Of a stretch of 64,000 bases of DNA, positions 63,851 through 64,000 are shown piece by piece. Both the position numbers and the translations under genes were made by a program. Position 1 is the stretch's first letter; every line of letters starts with the position of its first letter. The notes under the pieces are model-generated. The model had not been told where the DNA came from and did not search any database. It saw nothing but the letters and a program-made list of their open reading frames with translations. This DNA is from Trinickia symbiotica (GTDB lineage Bacteria; Pseudomonadota; Gammaproteobacteria; Burkholderiales; Burkholderiaceae): contig NZ_PTIR01000006.1 in NCBI RefSeq assembly GCF_002934455.1, forward strand, positions 227,745-291,744, in the 5' to 3' direction.

Positions 63851-64000
63851 ATCCCACGGGGATTTCCTCCGGGGGCCCCAAAGGGTGCCCCCTCCGGTCA
63901 TCCCACGGGGATTTCCTCCGGGGGCCCTAAAGGGTGCCCCCTCCGGTCATCCCACGGGGATTTCCTCCGGGGGCCCTAAAGGGTGCCCCCTCCGGTCATC
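63851..64000. repeat. 49-bp tandem repeat with two hairpins per unit (continues past window end)
   Basis: Three full units start at 63851, 63900 and 63949, and a fourth begins at 63998. Units are identical except one C/T difference in the first. Each holds two perfect or near-perfect hairpins: ATCCC-ACG-GGGAT, and GGGGGCCC(C/T)AAAGGG-T-GCCCCC with a bulged T. The array begins 57 bases after the pbpC stop and may act as a series of terminators. Its full length is unknown because the window ends. Confidence 0.85.

Noticed and set aside
63851..64000. CRISPR array
   Set aside because: The 49-bp units are directly contiguous and identical, with no variable spacers, and no cas gene is in the window.

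Overview
The window is GC-rich chromosomal DNA from a member of the Burkholderiaceae, most likely Burkholderia sensu lato (Trinickia or Paraburkholderia type). I base this on the strong G/C bias at third codon positions, the mltG-tmk-holB-tatD block beside a divergent ygfZ, the prkA-yeaH-spoVR stress operon, and a pbpC gene preceded by a bacterial alpha-2-macroglobulin gene. The genus is an inference; no rRNA or tRNA gene was found.

Layout. 1-3800: end of a macA-macB-outer-membrane-factor tripartite efflux operon. 3896-4524: a small TumE/TumA-type toxin-antitoxin pair. 4763-8828: small housekeeping and metabolic genes (Dabb, thioesterase, SDR, GNAT, NRDE, ygfZ). 8907-13779: mltG-tmk-holB-tatD, then a secreted ankyrin protein and a Rap1a-like small secreted protein. 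14032-17047: glycosyltransferase, SYLF lipoprotein and two small hypotheticals. 17328-22402: an RbsBAC-type sugar importer with its LacI regulator. 23247-28264: prkA-yeaH-spoVR with a candidate sigma-54 promoter. 28319-30524: phosphoribosyltransferase, 2OG-Fe(II) oxygenase and adenosine-specific kinase.

31025-46613 is the most accessory-looking part. It holds three ABC importers of three different classes (ribose type, branched-chain amino acid type with a fused LivHM permease, and SsuABC sulfonate type). Between the first and second lies a reverse-strand operon of LysR regulator, flavin monooxygenase, and two AhpD/CMD-like proteins, only one of which keeps the CxxC active site. The block ends against mobile-element debris: the C-terminal stub of a tyrosine recombinase, the N-terminal stub of a transposase with 24-bp end repeats, and a two-gene unit whose first gene carries a frameshift.

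48358-64000: a small periplasmic protein; two divergently transcribed c-di-GMP enzymes (MHYT-GGDEF-EAL, and a rare fusion of a chitobiose-type PTS EIIC to an intact EAL domain); an MFS transporter with an amidohydrolase; the alpha-2-macroglobulin/PBP1C pair; and, running off the end, a 49-bp tandem repeat with two hairpins per unit.

The best candidates for something undescribed are the 31-46.6 kb mixed-transporter/oxygenase block with its structured leader at 30790-30896, the EIIC-EAL fusion, and the broken two-gene unit at 47257-47919. All functional statements come from reading the sequence and remembered family features; no database search was possible.
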